A stretch of 64,000 nucleotides of DNA from Theobroma cacao (Eukaryota; Streptophyta; Magnoliopsida; Malvales; Malvaceae): assembly GCF_000208745.1 (NCBI RefSeq), contig NC_030852.1:30892969-30956968 (forward strand), in the 5' to 3' direction. Under the pieces are notes generated by a model. The model saw only the letters and a list, made by a program, of their open reading frames with translations. It ran no database searches and was not told where the DNA came from. The position numbers were made by a program, and so were the translations under genes. The stretch's first letter is position 1. Every line of letters starts with the position of its first letter. Shown one piece after another: positions 22,173-34,529 of the stretch.

Positions 22173-25100
22173 TAGAAGTATGCTCTCAACATGTCAAGAA
22201 CATACAAAGAAGCCTGCTGCTCAATGCTCAAGTCCTAATTAGGTATATGTGACATATAGACAAATATATTATACATATCATATGTATTTTGCATAAATAA
22301 GGTGAAATATGAGATGGAGTGGCATTGTCAACTCATTATACTTTACTTAATAACGATGTCATCTAGTTACCACTCGCCCATCCCTGGACGGATTATTGTT
22401 CTAGGGACTAGATTAATATGTTCTTTTCTACTTGTAATCATTTCCCATTGGGGTTGTGGTCTTACCCAAATTCGTTAACTATCTTGAAAAAGCTTGACAA
22501 AGTTAATCATAGCTTAGTGCTGACTTTAGAGTCTGGAATCTGGGGCTCATGTGTCTCATGGGTCTCACACCATAAACACAAATAATTATATCCACTTGAA
22601 AAGTGGCCATATATGCAAATGAGAAAAAAAAAATCAATCTGTTATGGTGGTGTCGAGGAAGATTGAGATTTTGAGATACTGTTGTCTCACCTAACGTACG
22701 AGAACCTTTCAAGATATGGAGTAAAAAAGGTGACCATCTTTAAGGAATTAGGATAAGATGTTGCACAGAAAAGCACGAACGGGACCGATAGAAAATCATA
22801 CTGTACTTCTTTTGTCTTGTTCTATAGCTATAGCTAACAACAAGGATTTCTTTTCTCTTTACTATTCACCCTTTTTTTTAGAAAAAAAAAAAATTCCACT
22901 GACAAGAAAGTTCAATTATTTAATTTAATATCAGGAACGAACTTTTCATTTTCTTTCTGATGATATGACGAAAGGATGGAACTCTTCTTTAGGGTGCAAG
23001 TTGATTGAATAGGTTGGTGCCTGTTGAGAACTTGAGGTCACCCCGGAGAATATTACTCCTACTTTATGAAAGCTCTTTCAGTCTTTCTCAAATCACGGAA
23101 ATTTTGACAGACAATAGCACTAGTTTAAATTTTACATGTTTATGTGTGTTTCAAAGCATGCTCCTACGTGTTTGGAATAAGACTAGGAAGACCGGAAAGC
23201 ATTTCTTGGTTTAAGCTCAACCACCACATTCAACGGATCTGCAAGCTTCCAGGGTGAGTGCAGACTGCAGAGGATATATATAGGCAAAGACGGAAAAATT
23301 CTTATAAGGAATTCCAAGTTCCAACTCAAATAGTACTTTGTTAAGTGAAGTGCATATTGAAACAAAAATAAAAGTCGTAATTAAGAATAAATGAATAATA
23401 ATCAAGAAATGTTAAGATCAATCAAAACTCCCTAAGCCGGGAATCTATCTAACAGTATGTTGAACATCACATGAGACGTTTCTAAATTCGAAAAATGACA
23501 TTTAGCGTAGAATTGTTGGTAGTTTGACTAAATAGGTAGAGATGAAGATGGGCTAAGTGGGGGAGCACACACCAAATATATATGATGACTAATCTCTTTC
23601 AAACTGAGATATGGTAAATTTCAAATGAAATTGAGGGTGTTGAGGTGGAACTGTCGTTTTTTCATTATGGAATAAATTAAGGTCATGCTTCGCAGTTGAA
23701 TGCGGCAGTTGCTTGCACCAGAAACATGCATATGGGTCAAATTATTCCCATGCTTTCAACATGCTTCGAAATTAGCTAGGGTCCATCTCCTAAATCCTGG
23801 TCAATTTTAATTAAGAAGATGTTTTTATGTAATTAGGGCCCGGGAGAGGTTGTCTTATTTAATATGACAACTGTGTAGGGGCGAAATCTTGGCTACTTAT
23901 AGGAAAATGCTTCTTGATGGCTTCAAGCTTCTGGTTTATGCCTTGTGCAAATCAAAGAACATAAATATTTGGTGTCTTGATTTCAGTCAAGGGAATTAAT
24001 TCAAGCACAGCTGGTGCAAAATGGATGATCGGTGAGACTTAATCACAACTGTTTCAAAATCATTTAGGAGCATTTGCAAATTGCAATTCTCATTAGTTGC
24101 CTGCTCAATCTTTTCACTTTTTGAATGGCTAACTGGTTTCAAGACAACTACTATCTGTTCTTTTGAAGGATATTCATTTGAATGCTCTCCTTTCTTATTA
24201 ATATAAAAGGGGGAATACTAGCTAATATGAAGTGATAATTATACACACACACACACACCCCAAAGGCTGGGTTAAGTGATAATTAAATGTGATTGTAGCT
24301 AATATGAAGCTTCCTTTAGTTGTATACATGTTGAAGCCGATGGACTAAAGAAAGAAACAATAATCTACCATGTGATCCAACAAACTAATCATTAGTTTTA
24401 ATTTTCAGCTTTTTCCTAATCTTCATCACCAATAAAATTGGTAAAATTCAAGTTTGAGCAGTTGTAATACCAATTGACTAGACAATATTATATAGAGGGT
24501 CCCGGAAACACTTTAATTTGTGGAGTTCATTGACTTCATGAATTGGCACTGATTGCTTTTCTGTAATCCTTTAATTGGAAAGCGAATTTCTTTTGCCCAA
24601 ACTTTTGGTTTATCTCATTCCAATTTATTGTAATAATTTTCCTATAGTAATTAATAGTTTACTTAATGAACTGCTAGTAAATATCTCTTGGCCAAAATAA
24701 TAATAATAATAATAATGAAATAAATATCCATTCCTCCACGTTCCATGTTGATATATATATATATATATATAGTAATTAACACACATCCTCCCCCTTTAGT
24801 TCTTAGTACTTACTTTAAACCATTTCTGTTTACAGTTCTTGGTCCAGTGGTTATTGTGTCTCTCTTATGATGGAAGAGTGGTGAAGCAGGTTTCAAACCC
24901 CACTCTGTCTTTTCTCTTTCCTCTCTCGTGCTTGTACCAGAAGAAAAGAATAGAGGGGCTTTGAAATTTAGCAAGTGCCAAACCAAAAAAACAAAAATTG
25001 AAAAGGCAGATGAAAAGGATAACGACTATACATGGATTCATGGGGCAATGATGGCTCTCTGGCAAATGCGCCCGGGAAAAGAAAAAAGTGTTATTATGTA

Positions 25101-28100
25101 TAGTATTTAATCACTGGATAATTAGCAAGTTGAACTCTCTATACACAAACAGTATACTGTCCATTAAAAATGTATTTTATTTAATTGTATTAAAAATCAA
25201 CCCTTTTTTTTGCTCTTTTTCTCCCTGCCTATTTATCTCATCCAGCAGGAGACCTTAATTACTTGCACTTTTCCCCCCATTCATTATCACATGGTTCAAC
25301 CTTATAACTTGATGCCAATTCATCAGCATAGCACCAAGAATATTGTTATTAAACTTCCCCTCTCTGCCAATAGATAATTATTTCCTGATTTAAATTTACA
25401 CACGGTCAATAATCAACATGGACCCAAGTTACTAATTAGTACATACTTTTTGTGTTAAAAATAAATGATATGGAATTGTGGTCAGCCGTCGAGCCCTTCG
25501 ATAAATTTGATAATCTTTTTTTAAAAAAGAAACAGAAAAATTGTGGCCTGTCACGTCTGCTGCTCCGAGCTGGTAGGAAGGGAAAAAAAAATAAAGAAAT
25601 TTGATGTCTCCTAAATAGAAGCTTGATTAATAGGGATATAATAGTAGAAACCAGCTGACATCTGATGAATCTAAATATTGTTATGTACTGTGATTTTATT
25701 CAATAATTCTAGATTGGGAATTATCATTTGGGAATAAAAAGCCAAATTCATTTATCGTTATTTATTATTTGGTTTGTTTTTTTTTTCTTATTTCGAAAGC
25801 GTATCGTATTTGTTAAAGCCAAAAACCTTTTTTTTGGGGGGGGGGGGGGGACGGGGGGTTGAGATGTTAAAGCCAAAATTTGAGACCTCGAAAGTCGACC
25901 CCATGTCTGTATTGGTTTATGGTCTCTTGTCGTCTGTGAACAAATGATTCGTATTCCAAAATGTTGAAAGCTTTGGTCACCTTGGTATAATGACAACTGT
26001 ATATGCTCCAAATCTTATACAAGATGCAGGGTTTCCCATAATTTTGTCGTTGAAATTTTTTATGACATTTTCAAGTTGTTGAAGGAAAGTTTTCAGTCTT
26101 CCTCAATAATGCAACTGTTAACATCATGGGAACTGAAAACAATTGTTTGATTTCATTAGTATTTTACAGTATACTTCTTCTTTCATTTTTTTTACAAGGC
26201 AGGAGTATGCTTTTATTAATAGTATTTCAAAGGACACGATAGATCCATCTACAGGGCCAGAGAACAGAACAGGTCGAGGATCACACCTTCAGAATTTCTA
26301 GTTTATTAGCAACAATTTTTGTTTTGGATTTCCATTTTTAAGGATGGGGATTTCATTTCATAGTCAGAAAGTATGGAAACATGAGCTGAAATGAAAAGCG
26401 GCTCAACCATAATTTTAGGGATTACCGACAGAACAGACCCCACACCAAAAGGAGTTGATTGGTTTTTCATACAAGAATTTCAGCTTTGTAGGCCTCATTA
26501 CTGAGGGCCAAGCTCTGTGCTCTCTTTCTCAAGTCTTCTTCAACTAATTTTTCATAACTTTTTTTTTTTTTTTTTGCTTTATGAGTAAAACAATTTTTGA
26601 CAACTAACTCTAATGATAATAAAATTATTTCCACATTCCACCATCTATTATTCACTATAGTTATTTGTACACTTATCATCTTGTTAGAGGACAAGACATC
26701 TTATTTATTTTACCCAGAAACACGAGTGTGGTATGTGCTTTTATATTTTAGTCTGCAATTTTCTCTTTTTGTTTATTTTAATCTTTTGACTCTTCAGCTG
26801 ATGCTCAAAGGTTATACTTGCAACCGACAACGTAGAATATTAATCCTTATTTTTTAACTACATAACTTGATACACCTTCTATGAAAATAAGACAATAATT
26901 TATATAGAAATAATTTGTTTTGTCACCTAGTCCACGAATTCACGTGCATATAGTAATTAAATTCCAAAAAACTTTAATGCAAATCAACTGGCCTAAACCA
27001 CGACTAGAGATGAAAAGCTAAGAAGATTTTTCCAAGGGTTTCCAAAATACAGGGACCGAGGACGTCATACAATGTATTTGCAATCTGGATCGTACCTAGG
27101 GGATACGGTCGGAGCACGTTTTCGTTGATGGTTAAAGAAGAAATCAATCTTGTTAGGTGCGTGGGGCCAGATATAAGGCAAAATGTAACATCTAGGAGAA
27201 TGATATGAAGGTACTATAGTTTATAATCATGAAAGTCTATAAATAAATTGGTAGGGCTTTGAGTTGGGAAGCTAAACCATCGCTTCAAGATCATGGAAAA
27301 ATGGAATCATTTCCCCAATCTGATGTGTTTACAAGTCAAAAAGCCACTTCTTTCCATTCTACTTTCTCCATCGTTATGTCTTTAGGGGGTTGCTGAACAA
27401 GGGTTTGCATCTGGTAGAGCGAATGTGAGGTTGGTTTTGTTTTGTTTTTTCACTCTTACCCTCTCTAGAATTGTATGACGACAAGATTTTAACATCAAGT
27501 GCTTGTTTCATCTGTCAAAGCAAACTCAAACCTTTTCTGGAAGCTGTGGGCCTAAATGCGTCGGCTCACTCTGCAGTCTGTATCCACCAGGCAAACCCAC
27601 TAAGGCCCAAATCAATCGGCCGTCACCCAAATTCAGAATCGCTCAAGTTATCAGTAGTCAGTGCCCATTACTCAACTAAACAATCAGCAAACATACCCAC
27701 TACACCAGATAATATAGGTGGTGTGGTGTAAGGAAGCCGTATAGAGCTCTTAAGTGCAAAACTGCAGATAATAGTGGTCACAGCAAAGGACGAAATTTTG
27801 CCTGAAAGACGTTATCAAATCAGTAATAAATGCTGTCTTCAGTGCTGCCAGGAAGTCTGAGTTGAAAAAAAAAAATGCTAAATCTTAGTTAAGTATACTA
27901 AAAAAGCTCTCACATGGAGTTCCAAGGTGATGATGGGAAACCATGACAGCAAAACTTGGGGTCAACAGAAACACTTTCGGTTGAAATAGAGAACAATAAT
28001 AGGGAAGGTACCGGTGGATCCATACAATAACTGGTGTTCCATCATTCTTGGACAAAGTGGCAGAAACAATTTCTACTCCTTAAAGCTTATCAGTTCTCAA

Positions 28101-29339
28101 GCTCCTACAGTTTGCCAAGTGATATTTAGTAAACTTCAGGAGATTTGGCAGTAAAAAAGGAAACCCTACAGGGGAAAATCCCTATCCAGCAACATCAAAT
28201 AGTGATTTCCATAGATACACAGAATCCATACTGACATGAAAATGGAAAGTTGAGCAGGAATTGAAAAAATTAAACCATTGACCGAATATAGTATCTGTCT
28301 ATGTCAAGAGCACCAATATCACAGGCAACAAGATTAGGCATAAAGCTCACACAGACTGTAAAAACGAATAGCTGCAAGCAAGCACCCATTACCACATGCG
28401 GAACTTTCACAGGAGGATAAACAGTAAAAAGACAAATTGCAGCTCACGCTAAACAGGTTAATCAGCATGCTTTCCTCCAGTCCTCAGAAATACCTTGTGT
28501 TTTCAATTGTCTTCCATGAATTGCCCCTAAGTAAGGCCAGTAGCAGCTCTAGCTAGTTCATGACATGTATAAGTACGGCTAACAAGCGACATTATCACAG
28601 TATATATTCAGTCCAATTCTCGTTATTAACACAAACTTAACTGCCGGTTAAGTTTTCAGTTAACACAAAAACTTTTCAGTTAACCTGAAATGTAGCTCGA
28701 GTCTTGCACACTCTGAAAAACCAGCTCAGCGGGTTAAGGTTGAACATACTGTTAACTTGAAGCCATGAATACAGAATAATAATAATATCATTAATGCAAG
28801 TTTGGCAATCTTTTCAAGCATCTATTCTTGAGTATGATGTATTATTCATCCACTGATAAACTTGGTGAAAGAATTTTCAAAGCAATTTGACACATCATCC
28901 TCTTAAATATGTTCAACAAACGCTTAACTTTGTCTTCATATAGAGAAATTCAACAAACTTTTGTTACTTGTACCTTCGTGGAAGACAACTTCATTTAAGT
29001 TCAGCAATCATTTCAAACAACTAATCTTGAGTAACAATAATTATGTATATTATTCATCCATAGCAAACTTTGTAAAAGATTTTACAGAGCAATTTGACAC
29101 CATCCTTTAAAATAATATCTTCAACTGACTGTTTTTATGAATTTGTCTCAAAGTCTGAACACAGCATTCCTAGCATTATTAAAATTCTGTTCTTAGAGCA
29201 TAGACTATATTGAACATCAAGCAACATATAGATTTGATCAAAAGAGATAGCAGCATATAAGGTAAATCATTTAAGCATGAAATCAAACACTTAAATATTG
29301 AAAATTATTAAATATACCAAAAGTAACCCCACTGTTTAA
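22173..29339. other. 7.2-kb intergenic region
   Basis: No supported gene. Contents include the NAC 3' trailer, a CA run near 24244, AAT and AT microsatellites near 24700-24770, a G15 homopolymer inside a flanked insertion at 25811-25878, and about 1.6 kb of plain sequence downstream of the minus-strand glutaredoxin-like gene. An 86-codon frame at 27471-27731 has no recognisable domain. Confidence 0.5.
25811..25878. repeat. T8-G15 tract between 14-bp direct repeats
   Basis: TGTTAAAGCCAAAA occurs at 25811-25824 and at 25865-25878. Between the copies are eight T, then fifteen G (25836-25850), AC, six G and TTGAGA. The layout could be a small insertion with target-site duplication or a replication-slippage product. 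Confidence 0.75.
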
Positions 29340-30413
29340 TCAGCTACAAATGGGGCAATGCACGAGACCATTCTCATTACACTCCGTACACCTGACTACA
29401 ACCGTCCTGCTTCCCTCCTCCTTCACCACCACCGCTACCTTGCAGCTTCCGTTGCACCGGAAACACGGCAAGAATTTGACATCCCCACAGCCATCACAAA
29501 CTTCCCCTGCTCTTTTCTTCGGCAGTCCTTTAAGTAAATCCTCAAACCAACCTTCGTCCACGATTCTCATCACTTCCTCTGCTCCTCCAATGTACCTTCC
29601 CTTTATGAAAACTCGCGGCGGCGTCGTTTGGTTCGTCGACTCTCTCTCTTTCCCTTTCATTAATTCCCTTAACTCTTCTTTGAACCCTCGGTCCATCGAA
29701 ATGTCCCGTTCGCAAACGACAATCCCATAGCTTTCAATGGCCGATCTAATCGCATTGCAGTCTTCGAATGTCTTACGGATTCCTCTCAATGTCGTCGTGT
29801 AGATTACCACTCTGTTTTCCCCATTTGGCGGACATATTTGTTCGAACTTGTCGAGCGCTGATGGTTTTAAGACTGCATCGTTCCCGGAGTAGAATTTCTC
29901 TAGCAGGGAAGAACGCGAAAGAGGCGGTTTCGAGATGGTGCCGTTCCTATTTAAATTAGGATTGGCGTTTTCCTTTTCGGGGAGCGCGGTGTTTGGAAAA
30001 GCGAAGCTGTCGGCCTGGAATTTATCCAGCAGTGAAGATCGAGAAAACGGCGGTTTTGAAACGCTTTCGTTTTTGCTAAAATTAGGGTTTGAATTTTCCT
30101 TGTTGGGAATCGTGGGGAAACGGAAGCTGTCCGCATCGAGGCCGGACATGAGCTCCCAGGAGTTAATGACCTCGGGTCGGATCGGGACGGGTCTAGGTTC
30201 GGACCAAAGTGATTTGGACTCATTGAAGGTGGATCCGAGGGTAAATGGAGGTGGTGGGGTGGGCGGCGTAGTGGTGGACTGTGGCGGCGGATCAAGAGTG
30301 AGGAGCCCGTACGTGGTGGAAGTGAGTGACACGATGTGGTGACCCAGTGCAGAGCTACCCAGTTGAGTGAACTCGTCCTCCTGGTTCAGCAAATTCGACG
30401 AAACGCACCCCAT
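29340..30413 (-). CDS. Glutaredoxin-like domain protein with C-terminal Cys-rich zinc-ribbon-like module
   Basis: Intronless, 357 residues. The start at MGCVSS is preferred over the in-frame Met 32 codons upstream, since MGC is the family's N-terminus and predicts myristoylation and palmitoylation. Residues 1-200 are low-complexity and Pro/Ser-rich, with INSWELMSGLD (84-94) and two tandem copies of a 40-residue unit carrying KEN (105-107 and 147-149) and SRSSLLDKF or SRSSLLEKF. Residues 201-300 form the glutaredoxin fold: VVIYTTTLRGIRKTFEDC, where the usual CxxC is replaced by a single Cys at 219, then PPRVFIKGRYIGGAEEV. Residues 306-357 carry four CxxC motifs (CDGC, CFRC, CTEC, CPIC), likely metal-binding. 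This architecture is a plant-specific family like At3g28850 and At5g39865; redox activity is doubtful and the role unknown. Confidence 0.92.
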   Translation of the reverse strand: MGCVSSNLLNQEDEFTQLGSSALGHHIVSLTSTTYGLLTLDPPPQSTTTPPTPPPPFTLGSTFNESKSLWSEPRPVPIRPEVINSWELMSGLDADSFRFPTIPNKENSNPNFSKNESVSKPPFSRSSLLDKFQADSFAFPNTALPEKENANPNLNRNGTISKPPLSRSSLLEKFYSGNDAVLKPSALDKFEQICPPNGENRVVIYTTTLRGIRKTFEDCNAIRSAIESYGIVVCERDISMDRGFKEELRELMKGKERESTNQTTPPRVFIKGRYIGGAEEVMRIVDEGWFEDLLKGLPKKRAGEVCDGCGDVKFLPCFRCNGSCKVAVVVKEEGSRTVVVRCTECNENGLVHCPICS

Positions 30414-32508
30414 TGCCCCAAAAACAAACTGACGATCTTGATTGAAGTTTGTTTTGAGAATGTGATATTGAAGAGTTGTTGAAGTGACAGAGAATGCAGA
30501 CGAAGGCAAGATACAGGAAATTACTTTTTTGAGCTTCGAGAGTGGAGAAAGTACAGGATATTTTTATTTTTGATGGCAAGATGGTGGATAATTCATTGAA
30601 GATATAAGTAATAAAATTTTGAATGATTTATTAAATAAATATTCAAAGGAACTTTAAAGCTTAGCATTTTAAGAAGAAGGGAAAGAGAGAGAGCGAGTTT
30701 TTCAAATTTTTGGGGTGGGAAGGAACTGCTGGGCAATCGGCACCTTAGGTTTGGGCGCTAAATTTCTAATTCAAATTATTGGTCCATGGTGAAAGGCTCC
30801 GCCCACGTTGTCATTTAAGTCGGGTTTTGATTGCGTTACCCATCGGGGGAGATCTGTCTGCCTCACCCTTGGTAGGCCGGGTCATTTGTTATGGGCTAAA
30901 CGCCTAAACCCAAAGTCTGGTGGACAAAGGACTTCAACTGGGCATAGCCCAAATTTGTTTTAGATTGACAAATGATCTAAGAAAATTGTTGAGGACTAAT
31001 TTGAAGCCATAAACAAACTAAGCGAGTCTTAATATAACTTTCCTTTTATATGTGAATTAAGAAAGGTGTTGCCATTGGAAGATTTAAACCAGTTAGCAAT
31101 TGTTTAAGGCTTTAACCGAATTGACGAACAAAGAAAGGGGGCCACCCGTTTTAACCATTTGACAAAAACAGAATGGAGTTTTGAAGAGTTAATACATCAA
31201 AGCTGAGGTACCTGCAACTCCAGGGAGTTGAGCAAAGCATGTGATAAATTATTGGGGCTCAGCCTCAAGGTACAACAAAGGACAGCAAATGTGGGGACTT
31301 GAGACTAGACCCGAGAGCACAGCCTTAATCAGGCCTGCTACTTAAACAAACAAACAAAACATACATACTGGAATACACTGCAAGTGACACTTAAAAACGC
31401 CAACATCAATTATGAGATGGTCTTCTTTCCCAACCCAACCCAACCCAACCCAACCCTCAGCCTAGGCTAGGCAGCCCATCTCCCACCAAGGCCACTTGGT
31501 CCTGGCTGCTTCTTCAAATTCGCATGAAATTTCATAATTTGAATGGTGGTTGCATCTCTATGTACATAAAAGCTTCCATTACGTGGTCAGCCACGGTTCA
31601 ACTTTCCAAAATAAATGACAAGCCAGATGAATGAAATTCATGAGGCTCCTTTCAGCAGAAAAATATAGCAATCTAGATGATGTTGAGAAAGACAAGAGAT
31701 AACGAAGTCTAATTTTGGGGGTTTTCAAAATTTGGATAAAAGATGAATTTAATACTAGTATATGTTTTGTGGTTCCTCTGTCCTTATTTTATATTGCAAA
31801 CAAGAAACGATTTGGGAAAATAGACAAGAGAATCCAAGCTTGAGTTTGACCAGTCTACGGGGAAATGAAGCCAACTCATCCTAATTCTATTCTACCCAGA
31901 AAAGGGGTTCCCCCGTTCAAGTTGGTTCTTAAGGTGTTTGGTGGTTTTCGAGAATTTTTCAATGCCAAAACATAAGAAACCTAATCTCTCTATGAATCTC
32001 TGCTCCTTTTGCTGCTGATAACACGTGAAGCCAATAAGGTATGGTCAGTTGTTTTTAAAGAGAAAATAAAAGCATTTGCTCATCAATCAAAAAGACCTAA
32101 CAATTTTCAAGAGACTTTGGATTCTTATGCAGCATTAAACGCTCTGGTCTCTCCTTTCTCATGTCTTCTTCTATCACAATATGGTAGTAGTAGTAGTAGT
32201 AGTGGTATATTTTACAGGGTTCGTGACAAATATCTGACACTCACCCCATTAGTTTTTTCCCATGCCACTAGAAAACACCTACCGCTTAGCAGATATATTG
32301 GAGCTCGTACCCTGTTAGATTCTGCAACAAATAAACATCATCTTCTCTTCCCTCTCTCCCTCTCCCTCTCCCTCATTCATTTTCCTCCTTTACAAATATT
32401 CATAATTGGTGAAAGAATCAATTGGGACGAATAGCCCTCTCCTCTATCTCCCTATTATTATCCCTTCATTTTTGCTTTGAATGCAGCAAAGTTTTCTTGT
32501 ACCTAACC
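30414..32508. promoter_or_regulatory. Shared 2.1-kb region between divergent glutaredoxin-like and IQD genes
   Basis: The two genes are head-to-head, so this interval should hold both promoters and leaders. It contains a six-fold CCC tract (31429-31456), a CACGTG at 32023-32028, a TAG microsatellite near 32184 and a CTCTCC pyrimidine tract near 32350 just before the IQD start. A 141-codon plus frame (32009-32434) overlaps the putative leader and has no recognisable domain, so I do not call it. Confidence 0.5.
31429..31456 (-). repeat. CCCAA pentanucleotide repeat, potential G-quadruplex on minus strand
   Basis: Six CCC runs spaced by AA. The minus strand therefore has six GGG runs with two-base TT loops, a strong quadruplex pattern. 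It is not the plant telomere unit, which has seven bases. It lies about 1.05 kb before the IQD start codon and 1.0 kb before the glutaredoxin-like one. Confidence 0.75.
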
Positions 32509-34529
32509 ATGGGAAAGAAAACCGCTACCTCGTGGCTGTCAATAGTGAAAAAGGCCCTCAGCTCACCAGCTAAAGATAATGAGAAAAAGAGTAGCAGAAG
32601 AAGAGACGAATGTGGCCAGGAAGAGGAAGAAAAGGTGGTATAGTAATTAAGAACTACATCTATCATTGTTTTCTGTGTTTAGCGACTTCTCTTCCATTTA
32701 TACTGTATATTCGTTAACTGATATCCAGATGCATGCCTTTTTGGGATTGTGCAGAAGAGGGAGAAGAGAAGATGGCTCTTTAGAAGGCCTAGTAATATCA
32801 ATCATGTCCAACAATGCGAAGCAAAGACAACAACAGAAGCTACCCGCAGTACTACTGTACCTGTGAATCCTGCATTGGATATTGCAGATCAAAGGCACGC
32901 AATTGCGGTTGCAGCAGCCACTGCAGCAGCAGCTGAAGCTGCTGTGGCAACAGCTCAAGCAGCTGTTGAGATCGTTAGGCTTAGTTCCAAACCTTCCAAT
33001 TATACTAACGTTACAGAACACTATGCTGCTATTGTCATTCAAACAGCTTTTAGACGCTACCTAGTAAGTGAAGATAAATCATGACCAATACTAATCGTCA
33101 GTCATTATCAAAAGATTCTATAACTATCTCTCCCTCTCTTTTCACCAATTTTATGAAGGCAAGGAGAGCATTGCGTGCACTGAAGGGGCTAGTGAAGCTC
33201 CAAGCTTTAGTGCGAGGACACAATGTCAGACGGCAAGCGAAGTTGGCACTAAAATGCATGCAATCTTTGGTCCGAGTACAAGACCGAGTGCTCGATCAAC
33301 AGCGTGCAAGGCTTTCACATGAAGGGTACAGAAATTCTATGTTCGCTGAAACCAATGCCTTGTGGGAGTCTAGATATTTGCAAGATATTCGTAGTAGAAA
33401 GTCCATGGTAACTAAGTCTAGTAACTTTTTTCTTTTAGTAATAAATTTCTTTATCCTTTTCATTTGGAGGTATACTCTTCTATGTTTGAATGGTTTTATG
33501 TCACAGTCCAGAGATATGAGTTGTACAACGGATGAGTGGGACGACAGGCCACAGACAAGCGAAGAGATCGAAGCAATATTGCAAAACAAGAAGCAAGCTG
33601 CATTAAAACGTGAAAAAGCCCTTGCTTATGCTTTCTCTAACCAGGTTGGCTTGGTTTTTTTATTATTATATTTAGTCTTTCATGAGTGTTGCTGCTGGTG
33701 CATGTTTTTTGCTCTGTAATAATGCTAATAATCTTAACGCATCTCGAAGGTATGGAGATATGGAAGAAACCCATCTGCGGGAGATGAAAAGGAGCTAGAG
33801 GAGAGAACAAAATGGCTTGATAGGTGGATGGCCACAAAGCGATGGGAAAGCAACAGTAGGGTATCAACTGATATAAGAGACTCTATAAAAACAGTAGAAA
33901 TTGATACTTATAAGCCACAGTCCTACTCTTCTCCAACAATCAGAAAATCCCAGTATCAAAATCACAAACAATTTCCCACTTCACACTCTGTTGCTTCTCC
34001 ACTGGACAGAGAACACCACAATTTCTCTCTTAACCAATTTCCAGCCACACCTTCTCCTTGCAAAACAAAGCCTTTGCAAGTGCGTTCAGCCAGCCCTCGG
34101 TGCCTTAAAGAAGAGAAATGCTACTACTCAGCGGCAAACACTCCTAGCTTGGCCTCCACATATTGCACACATAATGGAATATCTCGGTACGGCAACGCAG
34201 CTGCCACGGTGCCCAATTATATGGCCACTACTGAGTCTGCAAAAGCCAAGGCAAGGTCCCAAAGTACACCAAAACAAAGGCCATCAACTCCTGAGAGGGA
34301 ACGAGGTGGATCTTTAGCTAAGAAGAGACTTTCTTATCCAGCTCCTGAAAGTCATGTTGGCATTGGACGTAGTAGCTTTAGCCAGAACTTGAGAAGCCCC
34401 AGCTTCAAGAGTGCATTTGAGGGGCACTACGGCATGGAGAAAGAATCATTCTTCTCTTCCTATCATACAGAGAGTTTTGGGGGTGAAATTTCTCCATGTT
34501 CGACTACTGAGCTAAGGTGGTTGAAATGA
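32509..34529 (+). CDS. IQD-family calmodulin-binding protein
   Basis: Exons 32509-32634, 32755-33063, 33159-33407, 33507-33644 and 33750-34529 give 533 residues; all four introns are GT-AG and phase 0. Residues 1-42 are the usual basic N-terminus ([17 protein letters not shown]). An Ala/Val-rich helix (about 88-120) precedes the IQ67 domain at about 130-197: [13 protein letters not shown], then [20 protein letters not shown] and a third repeat with [11 protein letters not shown]. The intron between RYL and ARRAL is the landmark phase-0 IQD intron. A DUF4005-like block ([19 protein letters not shown]) lies near the C-terminus, followed by a Ser-rich end. IQDs bind calmodulin and often microtubules or the plasma membrane and affect cell shape. 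The sequence looks closest to the Arabidopsis IQD16-18 type from memory; I give no symbol. Start chosen at MGKK, since 29 codons upstream are leader-like. Confidence 0.94.

Noticed and set aside
31429..31456. Interstitial telomere repeat
   Set aside because: The unit is CCCAA, five bases, not the plant telomere CCCTAAA.
32009..32434. 141-codon plus-strand open frame just before the IQD gene
   Set aside because: It covers a microsatellite and the CT-rich putative leader, and no conserved motif is seen. More likely promoter and 5' leader.
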